Assembly (NCBI GenBank): GCA_033002965.1
Contig: JAURVB010004884.1
Coordinates: 62,001 to 126,000, forward strand
From: Piper betle
Lineage: Eukaryota > Streptophyta > Magnoliopsida > Piperales > Piperaceae
Length of the DNA: 64,000 nucleotides
Reading direction: 5' to 3'
In this document: in pieces, positions 12,911 to 24,922 of the stretch
How the letters are laid out: every line of letters begins with the position of its first letter
How positions within the stretch are numbered: position 1 is the stretch's first letter
The notes under the pieces: generated by a model
The model's input: the letters and a program-made list of their open reading frames with translations, nothing else
The model's database searches: none
What the model was told of the DNA's origin: nothing
Made by a program: the position numbers and the translations under genes

Positions 12911-14426
12911 ATGAGACAGTAGATAACATTTGGCAGTCCTCCATTCCATGCCGTGTGCAGGTTTGTTTCCATAATTAAAAGCTTCATAAACATAATAATC
13001 TGCATAGTTTGTACTGATTTCTTACAATTTGACTATCTTTCAACTGTTTCAAACGTTTACTTTTGTCAGTATATTGGAAAAATGTGTTTAGTCGACAGTT
13101 TAGATTTTGAAACTTTGGTATAGGTTGATCATGAAAAGATGATTTCTATCTAACAAGCTGCATAGGATATTGCCCCAACGTCATAAATAGCTCATTTTGG
13201 ACTTGATTTCTTTGGGTTTGGTTCTGTTAGGCAAGAAACGAAACTTCTAAATCTACTTCCTTCTATTCAACTACGCGTTAATTTAACTCCAATATGAAAA
13301 TTGGCTTCTTGGGCAGTAATGATGTTCAAGTTTGGGGTCTCATAATTTTGCTGCTAATGACTACTTGACACAAATTCCAAGTAGACTACTGGTCGATTTA
13401 TTGGACTTCTACCCGAAGGTTGAATTCAGAGTTTTTTCCGTCTTACAAGGGTCTGGAATGACAGAACAGAGAATTAGTGCATGTAATTGTCAACCATGCA
13501 AGTTTGTTGAGCTGTTCAAAAGCAATTTACGCGGACCGTGTATTACATGTTAGGCATGTATAAAAAGACATAGAAGTAGTAAAATATACGTTCATGAGAA
13601 TATTGATAAAATCGGCCAAATGTGGAGAGATTAACTTCTTTTTGTAGGAGAAGTTCATGAGCAAGTAGGGGCGAATGCATTTTGTTTGTACCTTATAATT
13701 AAATTTAGGAAGGCAAATTTACACTTGGTCACCCTAGAATATAAAAGAATGAACCGAAGCGTGAAATTGGTAATTATTAAGATGCATTCCGGTAAGCTCC
13801 ACGACACATTAATATATGGGAAAATTGTATATGAATTATGTCTCATAGTAGCTTATCTGACCCATATATTTAATTTGAATATTTTTCAATAATTTTATAA
13901 AATAATATTTATATATATCTAAATTAAATAGGGTCCACTCATGATCTAGCACTCCACTCTAAACTTTTTTCAATGTGCTTCTTTTTTGTTAATGACCAAT
14001 ATGATGGAGTAGTTCTTCCAAAATATCATTGATTTTTATGACAATGTTATTGGATTTATGCACCATTATTTTGGAACTATATCATTATTAAATTTAATTA
14101 TTTGATTTGTCTCCGCTACTAAATAGAAGTAATGGTATTATTATTATCAGATTATGTACTTTGTTAGTTTAGATTGGATACAAGCACTTCAGAAAATTAA
14201 TTTCTTTTTCTTTCTAATTTAGACACGTACAAGAAACCTATGAAAAATACTTTCTTTCCTTTTTCTCAAATTCTTTTTTTTCTTTTCTCTCGTGATCCAT
14301 CAATCCAAAGGGAGCCGGAGCGGGTGCACTTTGTGGGTTGGGTTTCAGGTGAAGTTGTTTCAAAATTAAAAACAAGCGAACCCTGAATTCAAGAAAATTA
14401 CAATACACGTAGATGGATGGGTGTTG
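12911..14426. other. Intergenic DNA, nothing recognised
   Basis: AT-rich sequence with short random ORFs only. No repeat boundary, RNA gene or conserved protein segment was found. Confidence 0.5.
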
Positions 14427-15710
14427 GGATAACAGGCACGTAGGTGCCTGGTAATTACCAGGCACCTTATCTTCACCAAGTGGCAACCGCACTCAATGGG
14501 TTTTGGTTTGAATTCATTTTGGTTGGCGTTGAATAAATTTTGGTTCGCAAGCAAGATCAAGGGCAGCCCACTACCACCGCGCCTTCTCCCTGACGACTCC
14601 TATTGCCTCGTAAGTGCACCATTGGTCGCCACTCCTTCGTCACCGCAGCACCAACGGTGGCGACGACAGTGAGTTGGCCTAGATGCAGCGCCTAAACAAA
14701 AGGTAGGATGGACCTTCCTGGGGGTGGCGGCCAATGTTGCCGATGACGACGTCTTAGCCGTATAGGCTTTTGAGTTGATGAAGAAAGAAAGAAAAAAAGA
14801 CAGCAGACCAAGAAGATCCAACTCTTCGAATGTCCCACAAGAAATCGAGAAAAAAACGTAAATTATAGCTCTTGATTGTGGGATTTGATGATTGTAGGGG
14901 GAGAGATGTATATATATACACGATTGACGATTTGAGTTCTTGGATTTGTTGTGGGGTGTGGCGATGGTAGTGCTTTTTCCTGGGCCGATTGTCGGCGTCT
15001 TGGTCGTCCCCGGAGCCGCCTTCCATGTTACCATGCTTTCACACTCCTCTTCTATGTTGTTGATATTATTGTTGGTGGCCTGGGTTCTAGCATTTGCAAG
15101 CTCCCCTTGGGCAACTTCCTGCATGCTGGTTTGCTGCATCAAACAAGGAATGCCAGTAAAATGATGGAGTGGATTGAGGAGGAGCGGGGTGGTGGTAGTG
15201 TATTAAGGGGAGGGAGAGGCCGGGGAGGAGGCGCATATGGACTCTGGCGGCGCTGCCGGTGGGAGAAGCGGGTAGGGGCCATGGAGCCTGGCGGGCATGT
15301 TGAAGGGGGATGTCGGCTGCCACCACTCTTGCACCAGAGGCTTCCTCCAACAACTAACCAAAATTCATCAAAAAAACCGAAACCTTTTCCCTCCTACTCT
15401 TCAATCTCTCCACCCTTGATTTCTTCTCTCCATGGTAAGAACAAGCAGAGCAGCATCATGGATCAGCTCTACATAAAAACAGAGGCCTCAACAAAAATTA
15501 GAAGTTGGAATGATGGAGTTTTTTGGTTTCAGAAAAGAACATGATGGAGTTTATTGGAAGAAAAAGGGGACGGAGCAAACAAAGGGAAAAGGGAAGTCAA
15601 GTCAATTCCACAACTGTTGTTAATGTGTATCCCAGTTGCATTCACTGTTTGACAAATGGTGAGTAAGGAGGAGTCCTGGTAATATTCAGGCACGTACGTG
15701 CCTCTGATCC
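14427..15710. mobile_element. Putative non-autonomous DNA transposon with terminal inverted repeats
   Basis: The first 36 bases (14427-14462) and the reverse complement of the last 36 (15675-15710) match at about 30 positions. Both contain AGGCACGTA and TTACCAGG. Weaker inverted similarity continues about 25 bases further inward (CACCAAGTGGCAA against CACCATTTGTCAA). Each end also carries a short palindrome around GGCACGTA. The 1.28 kb interior is much more GC-rich than its flanks and has overlapping ORFs on both strands, none recognisable. No convincing target-site duplication was found, so the exact ends are uncertain. Confidence 0.6.
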
Positions 15711-16239
15711 GGCTATCCACAGGCGTAGTTGGCCTTTTAAGGTTAATTTTACAAGGGCTTGCTTTTATATTTTGAAATCAATTCTCAACCATAATCCAAC
15801 CTAAAAGAGAACATCACTCCACCATCACATGTTTATTATAATTATTTAAATTAATTAACACGTATTTGTCAGATAGTATTGGAGAGATGATTGCACAATT
15901 TTGTGTAGACCAGCTTGCTTGGGCTTTTAGAAATAATTATGTGATTTCTCAATTAATTTTTTCTCTAGATTTTTTTTTTAAAAAAAGCAAGTTCAAGTTT
16001 TTTAAATTTAAACGCACTTCTATCTAGATCGAGGATAGTTAAGACATTATATAAAAAATACTTAAGAATAAAGAATAGCAAGCAAGCTTCTATAATGCCC
16101 ATGAATCTTTAATAGTACATTTTACGTCACCCTTGAATAGTAATTTCTTCAAATATCAATTTAAAAAGAACAAACGAGGGTATACTCATCAAGTTTTTAA
16201 ATTTAATTTTCCTTTAATCACGATTAGTTTTTCTTCAGA
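15711..16239. other. Intergenic DNA between the inverted-repeat element and the lectin kinase relic
   Basis: AT-rich; no coding signal. The N-terminal part of the lectin domain expected upstream of 16240 is not visible here. Confidence 0.5.
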
Positions 16240-16703
16240 TGGGAAGGGCCATGATTAACTACAATTCCACCGCAAAGGTTTGAATGTCTCAATTTCTTAT
16301 GATGGTCTGCCTCAAGTGTACAACCTTAATAAGCAGATTGATTTGATAAATTCACTAACTGAGTGGCTTTTCGTTGGATTTGCTGATACCACTGGTTTGT
16401 GACTGAGCCGCATATGATTCATCCATGGGAATTCAGTTAAACATTTGCCACTCGGACTAAAAACACTTCTACTAGTTATAACAAGGAGAAGCATGTCAAT
16501 ATCAATGAAAGTACCAAATGGTTATTTGGTTCTTTCATCCTTCTCCTCTGTTGTCATTTTAACTTTGTTTTTGGCGTTAATGTTTTGGCTTAGGAGGAGA
16601 AATACAGCCAAGAAAGTAGCCACAGGGGAAGTTATGACGAATGTTTGTTCTATTAATGGTATTTTGGATCGAGCATGGCCAAGAAGCTTTTCTTACCAAG
16701 ATC
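16240..16703 (+). pseudogene. L-type lectin receptor-like kinase, 5' relic (lectin C-terminus, transmembrane segment, juxtamembrane)
   Basis: Translated in pieces, the DNA reads SISYDGLPQ, then TEWLFVGFADTTGL (C-terminal strands of a legume-lectin domain). After a stop and frame shifts come a hydrophobic segment (VVILTLFLALMFWL, about 16545-16590) followed by RRR, and then RSFSYQD, the usual entry to the kinase domain of this family. The frame is interrupted by stops near 16400 and by shifts, so the gene is dead. The sequence stops matching at 16703, where the long terminal repeat of the copia element begins; the kinase resumes at 22393. The family senses extracellular ligands at the plasma membrane. 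Confidence 0.8.
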
Positions 16704-17143
16704 GGTTGGACTTTATTAAATTTCATATCAAATCATCGAGTAAATAAACTAAATAACGGAAGCGTACCTGAAGCCATAATAACGGAATCGTACCTGAAGC
16801 CATAAGAAAAACTAGAGTCTTGACCACTTTAGGTTTTGGTCTTCGTCTTTGAATCTAAGAAAAGTTTTCCAAAACTTGAATTCTGGATAATGGGATACTA
16901 GAATGAAAATTGCTTATTAATTCAGGGACATAACCTCTTATTTATAGCTGTAGTTTCAATTCATCTTCACCTATCACAAAAAGACAAATATGAAAATGTA
17001 TCTACACATTGAATTTTCACACCTTAATTTATGGCCCATAACCTTTCACTTTAGTAGATCAATTTAATTTAGGCCAACCTTATATAATAACATATGACAC
17101 AAAATTCCTGATTCACTTATATATTTATGTCCAACATCCAACA
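16704..17143 (-). repeat. 3' LTR of the copia element
   Basis: Homologous to 21990-22392 across its length. The polypurine-side end is TGTTGGATG on the minus strand, directly after the polypurine tract AAGTGGGAGAT. The outer end reads CCAACC rather than the expected CTAACA, so at least one terminal base has mutated. Confidence 0.9.
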
Positions 17144-17158
17144 ATCTCCCACTTGAAC
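17144..17158 (-). other. Polypurine tract of the copia element
   Basis: On the minus strand GTTCAAGTGGGAGAT abuts the 3' LTR. This is the typical second-strand primer of plant copia elements. Confidence 0.8.
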
Positions 17159-17469
17159 TTAATATATATACGAAGATAATTGTATAACCTTATGAGCTCC
17201 AAAACATATGTCATTATTCCAAAATAACAATCTTGTCCATTAATCAATGTCAATATATGATCAAGGCGATTTTCGTTACATTTATCGTAACTAAACCCAT
17301 CCATGGTCACATACATCAATATAATTAAATGACATAGATCAAGTATGGATGTGTAGCATGAAAATTACATGTAATTTGATCTAACATGCCTATTTTTAAT
17401 TGGTCCAACCTTATGAGATCACTAAAAATACCAAAACAGAGTGAACCTTAAACTAAATATAAACTCCCA

Positions 17470-20400
17470 CTAAAGTAGCATATCATCAAATGATACAATA
17501 CCCATATGAGCAACATGCTCATGAAAGACCTTGGGTGGTAAATTTTTAATAAGCGGATCCACAACCATGAAGCTTGTCCCAATATGCTGTATAGAGACTT
17601 TACCATTCTGAACTCTTTCTTTCACAACAAAGAACTTGATGCCTAAATGTTTTGATTTAGATGAGCTCCTGTTGTTATTTGAATATAATATTATAGATTG
17701 ATTGTCACAAAATTTCTTAAGTGGTCTTTCAATATTATCAATAATGTGCAACCCTGTGACAAAATTCCGCAACCATATTCCATGATTGGATGCTTCATAA
17801 CAAGCTATGAATTATGTTGCCATAGTGGAAGAAGTTATGAGTGTCTGCTTAGCACTCTTCCAAGAAATTGCTCCTCCAGCAAGTAGGTAGACATAGCTTA
17901 ATATCCACCAAAATCGAAATCAGAATACCCAATGATCTCAAGTTGATCTGACTTCTAACATATAAGCATGTAATGTTTTGTTCTCTGAAGATACCTTATG
18001 ACTCTTATTGGCTGCTTTCCAATGATCCAAACCTAGATTACTTAAATATCTGCCCAACATTCCAACAATATACGCAATATTTGGATGCGTACATACTTGA
18101 GCATACATAAGACTTCCCACTGCTGAAGCATAGGGAATCTTTTGCATTTCCTTTCCTTCTATATGATTTTTAGGGCATTGATTGAGACTGAATTTGTCTC
18201 CTTTAGAAATAGGGGTATCTCATGGTTTACAATTTTGCATGCCAAATCTTTTAAACATTTTTTTCTATATAGGTCTTTTATGATAATCCAAGTATACATC
18301 GATCGCGATCCCGATGTATTTGAATTCTTAATACAAAAGACGCATTTCCAAGATCTTTCATTTCAAATTTCTTTGATAAAAATCTCTTGGTTTCGTACAA
18401 AAATCTATATCATTACTGGCAAGCAATATATCATCAACATATAAAACCAGAAAAATATACTTACTCCCACTAAACTTATGGTATATACAATCATCAATAA
18501 CATTCATCTCAAAACCAAACAAGAGAATCACTTGATGAAATTTGTGATGCCATTGACGAGAAGCTTGTTTAAGTCCATATATTGATTTCTTTAATTTGCA
18601 AACTATATTCTTTGAATCTCCTAGATACAAAGTTTTTTGGTTGCATCATATAAATTATTTCATCAATGTCTCCATTTAGAAACGTAGTCTTTACATCCAT
18701 CTGATGTAACTCAAGATCAAAATGTGCCACTAATGCCATAATTATTCTGAATGAGTCTTTCGATGAAACTGGAGAGAAAGTCTCATTATAATTGATGCCT
18801 TCCTTTTGAGTAAAGCCCTTTGCAACAAGACGAGCCTTATATCTTTCTACATTACCTTTCGAATCCCTTTTGGTTTTAAATATCCATTTACAACCAATAG
18901 GTTTCGCACCTTCAGGCAATGGAACAAGATTCCAAACGTCATTAGCTTTCATGGACTTTATCTCTTCATTCATAGCATCAATCCACTTTTGAGAATTAGA
19001 ACTCGTCATGGCTTGATGAAAAGTGATTGGATCATCTTCCATCATTCCAATGTTATCCTCATGTTCTTCGAGAAAGATGATATAATCATTTGAAATTGCA
19101 TTTCTCCTTTCTCTTGTGGATCTCTTTAATGGCATTTGCTCTTGAGGTTGTTGAGTTTGCTCTTCATGTATAACTTGATTAGGGAGATTCTCGACATTGT
19201 CTTGTAATTCTGGTATTGTTTCTTGAACAACATCAGGAATATGACCTTGATCCTGATTATTGTCAAGAACAATCATGGGAAGATAAACAGATTCTTCTTC
19301 AAAGACAAAGTCTCTAACCTCATTTCCCCCTCCAAACTCAATATCCTCAAAGAACTGGACATTGCCCGTCTCAAAGAATGACCTTATTGTGGGATCATAA
19401 AACTTATATACTCTAAACCGTTCAGAATACCCAACAAAATAACTGCTAACTATTCTTGAGTCCAGTTTCTTTTCATTTGGCCTATAAGGCCTTGTCCTCA
19501 ACTGGACAGCCCCAAATGCGTAAATGCATAATACTGGGTTTCTTTCCAGTCCATAATTCATAAGGGGTCTTAACAGTTGCCTTTGTTGGTACTCTATTAA
19601 GAAGATATACTGCTATCTTTAGTGCCTCACCCTAAAGTGAATCAGGTAAAGTAGTATGAGCAATCATACTTCTTACCATGTCCTTTAATGTTCGGTTTCG
19701 TCTTTCAGCAATACCATTCATGCTAGGAGTACCTGGCATTGTGTATTGTGGGACGATTCCACACTCTTCTAGGAATTTGGCAAATGGTCCTGGACGTTGT
19801 ACACCTGATCCATCATATCTACCATAGTATTCACCACCACGGTCAGATCTGATAGCCTTAATAGTTTTGTCAAGTTGGTTCTCAACTTCAGCCTTATATG
19901 CCTTAAATATGTCCAATGCTTGAGACTTCTCATGAATGAGATAAAGGTAACCATAACGAGAATAATCGTCTATGAACGTAATAAAATATTGTTGACCATT
20001 CCAAGAAGCCGTAGGGAATGACCCACAAATGTCCGTATGTATTAGTTCTAAGACGCTTGAAGATTTATTGGCACCTAGTCTCCTTATATTTGTTTGTTTT
20101 CCCTTAATGTACTCAATACAGACTTGAAAATCTGATAAATTGAGAGAATCAAGAATTTCATTTGATATAAGTCGTTCAATTCTGTGTTTAGAAATGTGTC
20201 CTAAACGCTTGTGCCATAATAAAGCAGAATTCTCATTGGTTAATTTTTTTCCGTACCACTTAAACCCACATGCAAAGTTTCATTAAAAGATGCAATAGTA
20301 TCAAGTAAATACAAATTATCATAAAAAGACAAGAAACTTGTACCAACAATCTTTGAATTTAAGAAAAGACTAAACTTATTATTTCTAAATGAACAAGAGT

Positions 20401-21121
20401 AACCAGATTTGTCCAATATAGAAATAGAAACCAAATTCCGTCTAAAAGACGATACTATATATGTCTCTTTTAAATCCAAATAATATCCTGTCTTTAATAA
20501 TAATCTAAAAATCCCTATTGCTTCAACTATAACTGATTTGCCATCACCCACATAGATGAATCTTTCAGCATCATTTGGCTTTCGGCAACTCAGGCAACCT
20601 TGCATTGACACACTTATGTGAGTAGTAGCACCCGAATCTAGCCACCAAGTGTGTATGGGTACTGAAGCTAAATTAACCTCAGAACAAACAAAATTAAGAA
20701 ATGGACCTTTCTTTACACGCCATGCGTGATACTTAGCGCATTCCTTCTTCATATGTCCAGGTTTACCACAAAAGAAACAACAAGAAGCCTGATTTTCTTT
20801 CTTTTACTGTTGTTTGTGAGACCCATTATCAGCATCCTTAGCCCTTTTCCTTTTTTATTTTTGTCGTTTCCTTTTCTTATTTTTGTCGTTCTGATAGGTA
20901 CTAGCCAAATGAGCACTCTCGGCCTGTTCTTGCTTCAATCTTTCTTCTTCTTGCACACAATAAGAAATGAGCTCATTAAGAGTCCATTTGTCCCTTTGAC
21001 AGTTATAACTGACTTTGAATTGACTGAATTGTGCAGGAAGAGAAATTAAAACTAAATGCATGAGCAAATCTTCAGATAGCTCTAACCTTAATGCTTTTAG
21101 TTTTGAAGCAATAATTGACAT
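17470..21121 (-). pseudogene. Copia gag-pol polyprotein, broken into several frames
   Basis: Segments in order on the minus strand: gag C-terminal region 21121-20855 (ending in a lysine-rich KNKKRKRQK). Zinc-knuckle remnant and protease 20752-20240 (catalytic DSGATTHIS). Integrase core 19916-19632 (AIRSDRGGEYYGRYDG and MNGIAERRNRT). Integrase tail and start of reverse transcriptase 19561-18569 (GCKWIFKTKRDSKGN, ARLVAKGFTQ, MDVKTTFLNGD). Reverse transcriptase active-site part 18630-18358 (YVDDILLAS). RNase H parts 18147-17938 and 17772-17470. Each segment is shorter than in an intact element and the joins are out of frame, so it cannot make a working polyprotein. Confidence 0.93.
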
Positions 21122-21350
21122 TTCTAAGATGTACTCCCTTATGCTTGTTTTGCCTTTAAAATTGGAACTGAATTAATGTTGGCAAAAATCATATAAGCAG
21201 ATTGATTAACCAGATTCATAGAACAAAACAAAATGCCCATAATAAGATTAATAATTCAATCAATATTGAATCTCATCATCAGATACCTAGCACAACATTA
21301 ATATTTAGTCTTTGGACAAAAATATTAATTTGTAAGTGGTACTCTAAGTG

Positions 21351-21770
21351 CAGTAATTAAATATGGATAATAAATCCTGTCAAATAATAAACCTTCCTTT
21401 GGGCCAATTTATTATGCACATGGAAACTTGATAATTATCTCATATTTAAAATGAGTCTCAATACAGTAATCAAATATAGATAATAAATCCTGTCAAATAA
21501 TAAACCTTCCTTTGGGCCGATTTATTATCCACATGGAAACTTGATAATCATCTCATATTTATTACAAAAATGAGCCTTAGTATAGTAAAATATGGACAAT
21601 AAATCCTGTCAAATAATAAACCTTCCTTTGAGCTGATTTATCATTCACATGGAAACTTAACAATCATCCCATATTTATTACCACAAATGAATATATAATT
21701 CTGTCAAATATTAACCTTCTTTTGGGCCGATTAATATCCACATGAATTAAATACTCATAACCATCTTAAT
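21351..21770. repeat. Minisatellite of about 112-120 bp, four units, in the copia leader
   Basis: Units begin near 21351, 21463, 21583 and 21690 and share AATAAATCCTGTCAAATAA, ACCTTCCTTTGGGCC and CACATGGAAACTT. The last unit is the most diverged. It lies between the primer binding site and gag, in the untranslated leader of the retrotransposon. Confidence 0.85.
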
Positions 21771-21973
21771 ATTTAAAAAAAGAATTAAGTTCTACAAAAG
21801 AGGCTATTTTAGCAGCATATCGTAGTCTTTAATAAATTTTAAAATATTAATTATGACTGAACAAAAAAAGTTATAAAAATAATATTTTCCTGTAGATCTA
21901 AATGGAATAAATGGTTCCAATCCATAATTTAAATATAAATTAAAACCTAATACTCAATGATTTAATATGAAGG

Positions 21974-21989
21974 TGGCTCTGATGTCGCT
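21974..21989 (-). other. Putative primer binding site of the copia element
   Basis: On the minus strand, ACATCAGAGCC follows the 5' LTR. It resembles the usual initiator-methionine tRNA site of plant copia elements (TGGTATCAGAGC) but is mutated. Confidence 0.6.
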
Positions 21990-22392
21990 TGTTAGACTTT
22001 ATTAGATTTCATATCAAATCATCGAGTAAATAAACTAGATAGCAGAAGCGTACCTGAAGCCATAAGAGAAACTAGAGTCTTGACCACCTTAGGTTTTGGT
22101 CTTCTAAATCTAAGAAGAGTTTTCCAAAACCTGAATTCTGAATAATGGGATACCAGAACGAAAACTGCTTATTGATTCAAGGACCATAACCTCCTTATTT
22201 ATAGCTATAGTTTCATAAATTCATTTTCACCATCACGAAAGAGAAATATGAAAAGATATCTACACATTGAATTCTACACTTTTCACATTGAATTCTACAC
22301 CTTAATTTATGGCCCATAACATTTCACTTTAGTAGATCAATTTAATTTAGGTAAACCTTATATAATAACATATAACACAATTCCTGATTCAC
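21990..22392 (-). repeat. 5' LTR of the copia element, outer end truncated
   Basis: Matches the 3' LTR but stops at GTGAATCAGG. The 27 bases that form the outer end of the other LTR are absent and kinase sequence follows directly. It also has an internal partial duplication (CACATTGAATTCTACAC) near 22261-22297 not present in the sister LTR. Confidence 0.88.
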
Positions 22393-22935
22393 AGTTCATG
22401 GTAGTTTATGAGTTCATGCCCAATGGAAGCCTTGACTCTCACCTCTTTGGTAACAAAACAAGTCTAGCTCGGTGTGTGAGACAAAGTGGCTCTAGGCTTG
22501 CCTTCTGCCTTGCCATACCTCACGAGGAGTGAAAGAAATGTGTGGTACATAGAGATATAAAATCAAGCAATGTGATGTTGGATTCTGGGTTCCTTGCCAA
22601 ACTTGGTAATTTTGGGCTTGCTAGGTTGATGGACCATGAGGTGAGCCTTAAAACCATGAGGTCTGTAGAGAATGATGTTGAGGAAGAATCAAAGGTCAGA
22701 TTGGTGGAGTGGGTATGGGGCTTGTATGGGGAAGGAATGATTTTTTAGGCTGTTGATCAAAGGCTTGGAGGAGTTTATGATGTCAAGCAAATGGAGAGTT
22801 TGATTGTGGTGGGTCTTTGGCGTGCCCATCCTGACCATATTATGAGGCCTTATATTAAAGAAGCAATCCAAGCTCCTAATTTTGAAGCAAGTCTTCCGTG
22901 AGCTCGCTCCCCTTGGGGATGCCTGTACCTGTTTA
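22393..22935 (+). pseudogene. L-type lectin receptor-like kinase, 3' relic (kinase C-lobe)
   Basis: Begins in the kinase hinge (VVYEFMPNGSLDSHLFG), then continues through [16 protein letters not shown] (catalytic loop with HRD) and [11 protein letters not shown], where the DFG aspartate has become asparagine. [19 protein letters not shown] and the C-terminal tail follow to about 22935. Stops near 22530, 22747 and 22901 interrupt it. The glycine-rich loop, the ATP-binding lysine and the whole N-lobe are missing between here and 16703, so the copia insertion alone does not explain the loss. Confidence 0.88.
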
Positions 22936-24592
22936 TGGGGTTATGCCTTGCAATTCTGGCGATAGGTCTATATATCACCTTAACTGGTCTTGATCATGAT
23001 GGTCGCTAGTGCCGCGTAGTGAATAAAGTGCTTAGAGTATGTTGTATTTTGATCCAATCTGGATACAACTTATACGACAGTAGTATGTGCAGTTGTACTA
23101 GTAGCATTTGCTTAATATATCAAGATGCACTTTTTCCCATCAAAACAGGAGAGTCCCAACCTGCCCGTACGGAGGTAATAACACATGACTCCCCACTTAG
23201 TGAATTGTAAGTTATTCCAACATTGAGAAGATTTTAGCTAAACTCTGTAACGAAGCCTTTCTATTTAAGTGTGCTGCCTATGTGTGTTGATAAATACTAT
23301 TGAAAAGGTTTACTTGCATCCTTATTATGTTTATTTGGAACAGCCAGTCATTAATTTGTATGTCTACTCGATTCTGGTTCGACCTTTTCCCTTATTTTTT
23401 CCTTGAATTATTTCTATGAATCTAATTTCTAGCTGCATCCAATGTTTATTTGTAGTCGACTTTGAAATAGTGGGGGTGGGTGTTTGAGAATTTCTATTGA
23501 TTCAGGATTATCATTTTACTCGTGAACTTTAAATGTCTTATGACTGTGTTATAGTAATAACCACAAGAACTTGGTCATCATCAGTTTCATGGTGGATTGC
23601 CATTTCAATTGAATAAAAAATTTAATATTTGTTTGATCCATGAAAATCAGCCTAATCAGCTAAATCTATCTTCCCATAGTATTATTACGTTGAACTGACT
23701 CTTTTGTAGGACAAGTTAATTGAAGAATATGTTACGCTATTTACTAGCCGATATTGCATAGTTTCATAAGTGATTCTCTTTCTTGTAAAATTGAACTTTT
23801 TTTCCATTCGAACTATTAAGAAAAATGAGCATAATTCGTCAAATGATGAAAAAATAAAACCAGACAAGTGCTTTGATTAAACAATAAAATAAAGTAGAAA
23901 GAGTCATCAGTTTAGATGTAAAAAAGTTCAATTTTGCAAGAAAATGAATCACTTCGGGACCTATGTAATACCTGCTGTCTGGTTTTGTTTTTTAATCAAT
24001 TGACGAATTACGTTCATTTTGTTTGTAGCATTGTAAACTTCTTTATTGGTGCTTCATATTATTTCCACCTTTGGATGCTGTATCCTCAATTGTACCTGAA
24101 ATCCCTGCCGAGAGCATTATTCTCCCTGCGTGCTATTTCTACTAATGATCATCTGACACCTGGTTGTGAGTTATGGGTGGCTATATGATGGTATATTTTC
24201 TAATATTTTACATGCTAATTATAGGAGTGATCATGCTTGTTGCTTGCCTAGCATTCTTTATTATAGTGTTGGACATCTTCAAGTTTCCATTCAAAAACTA
24301 TTATCGACCTTTCTATTCTTCTTTTTTATTTTTAGATCTTGTAAGTTCTGCAACCTTTAATCACTTTTTTCAAATCTATAATCAACAATAATATTATAGA
24401 AAAAGATTATCTCAGCCGAGGATAGATAGTATTTTTTGATTGGATGGCACATCTGCTGGCCAATTTTTTTTTTTGAAGTGTGGCTGGATTTGGAACCAAA
24501 TCTGATTGAGGGACGGCTAAGTCCAACATGTAGCGGCCGGACCTGGTTAGCAATAGTCAAATCTGGCCATGCTAATATATAAGGCCTTACAC
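22936..24592. other. Intergenic DNA downstream of the lectin kinase relic
   Basis: AT-rich sequence; no conserved ORF, RNA gene or repeat boundary recognised up to the tandem duplication at 24593. Confidence 0.5.
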
Positions 24593-24922
24593 GGCCAACC
24601 ATATCTAGTGCCCCGCAGCTAGATTTGGCCGGCGCAGCCCCACCGAAACTATTAGGGGAAGGGTTTAGTTTTTTTTTTTTTGAAAAAAATAGATATAGGT
24701 TATCCTTGTAATCAGATGGCCCAGGTCAAACTTTGAAATACAAATTTTTTACCCTTGGCCAACCATATCTAGTGCCCCGCAGCTAGATTTGGTCGGTGCG
24801 GCCCCACCGAAGCTACTAGGGGAAGGGTTTAATTTTTTTTTTGAAAAAAATAGATATAGATTATCCTTGTAAATCGGATGGCCCAGGTTAAACTTTAGAG
24901 CAAAAAATTTTTTTGCCTTTGG
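24593..24922. repeat. Tandem duplication, about 164 bp x 2
   Basis: Copy 1 24593-24756 and copy 2 24757-24922 both start with GGCCAACCATATCTAGTGCC and contain CGCAGCTAGATTTGG, AGGGGAAGGGTTTA, a poly-T run and ATCCTTGTAA. They differ by scattered substitutions. The 'atccttgtaatcggatggcc' type word recurs in the GC-rich repeats at 29199 and 32780, so this belongs to the same repeat family. Confidence 0.9.

Larger units (their letters stand above)
16704..22392 (-). mobile_element. Decayed Ty1/copia LTR retrotransposon inserted in the lectin kinase gene
   Basis: Element read on the minus strand: 5' LTR 21990-22392, primer binding site about 21974-21989, gag and pol remnants 21121-17470, polypurine tract 17144-17158, 3' LTR 16704-17143. 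Protein order gag, protease, integrase, reverse transcriptase, RNase H is that of copia elements. Many frameshifts separate the domains, and the two LTRs differ by numerous substitutions and small indels, so the insertion is not recent. The outer 27 bases of the 5' LTR are missing, and no matching target-site duplication could be found. Confidence 0.92.

Noticed and set aside
14600..15544. ORFs of 180 and 197 codons on opposite strands
   Set aside because: They overlap each other inside the inverted-repeat element, show no family motif, and the local GC content accounts for their length.
16445..16747. A 100-codon plus-strand ORF that looks like a small membrane protein
   Set aside because: It is a chimera of the lectin kinase transmembrane region and the edge of the copia LTR.
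20726..21049. A 107-codon plus-strand ORF with hydrophobic content
   Set aside because: It is antisense to the gag and zinc-knuckle region of the copia element; phenylalanine and leucine runs reflect lysine and glutamate codons on the other strand.
21351..21770. A CRISPR-like array
   Set aside because: Units are contiguous tandem repeats without spacers, in a plant retrotransposon leader.
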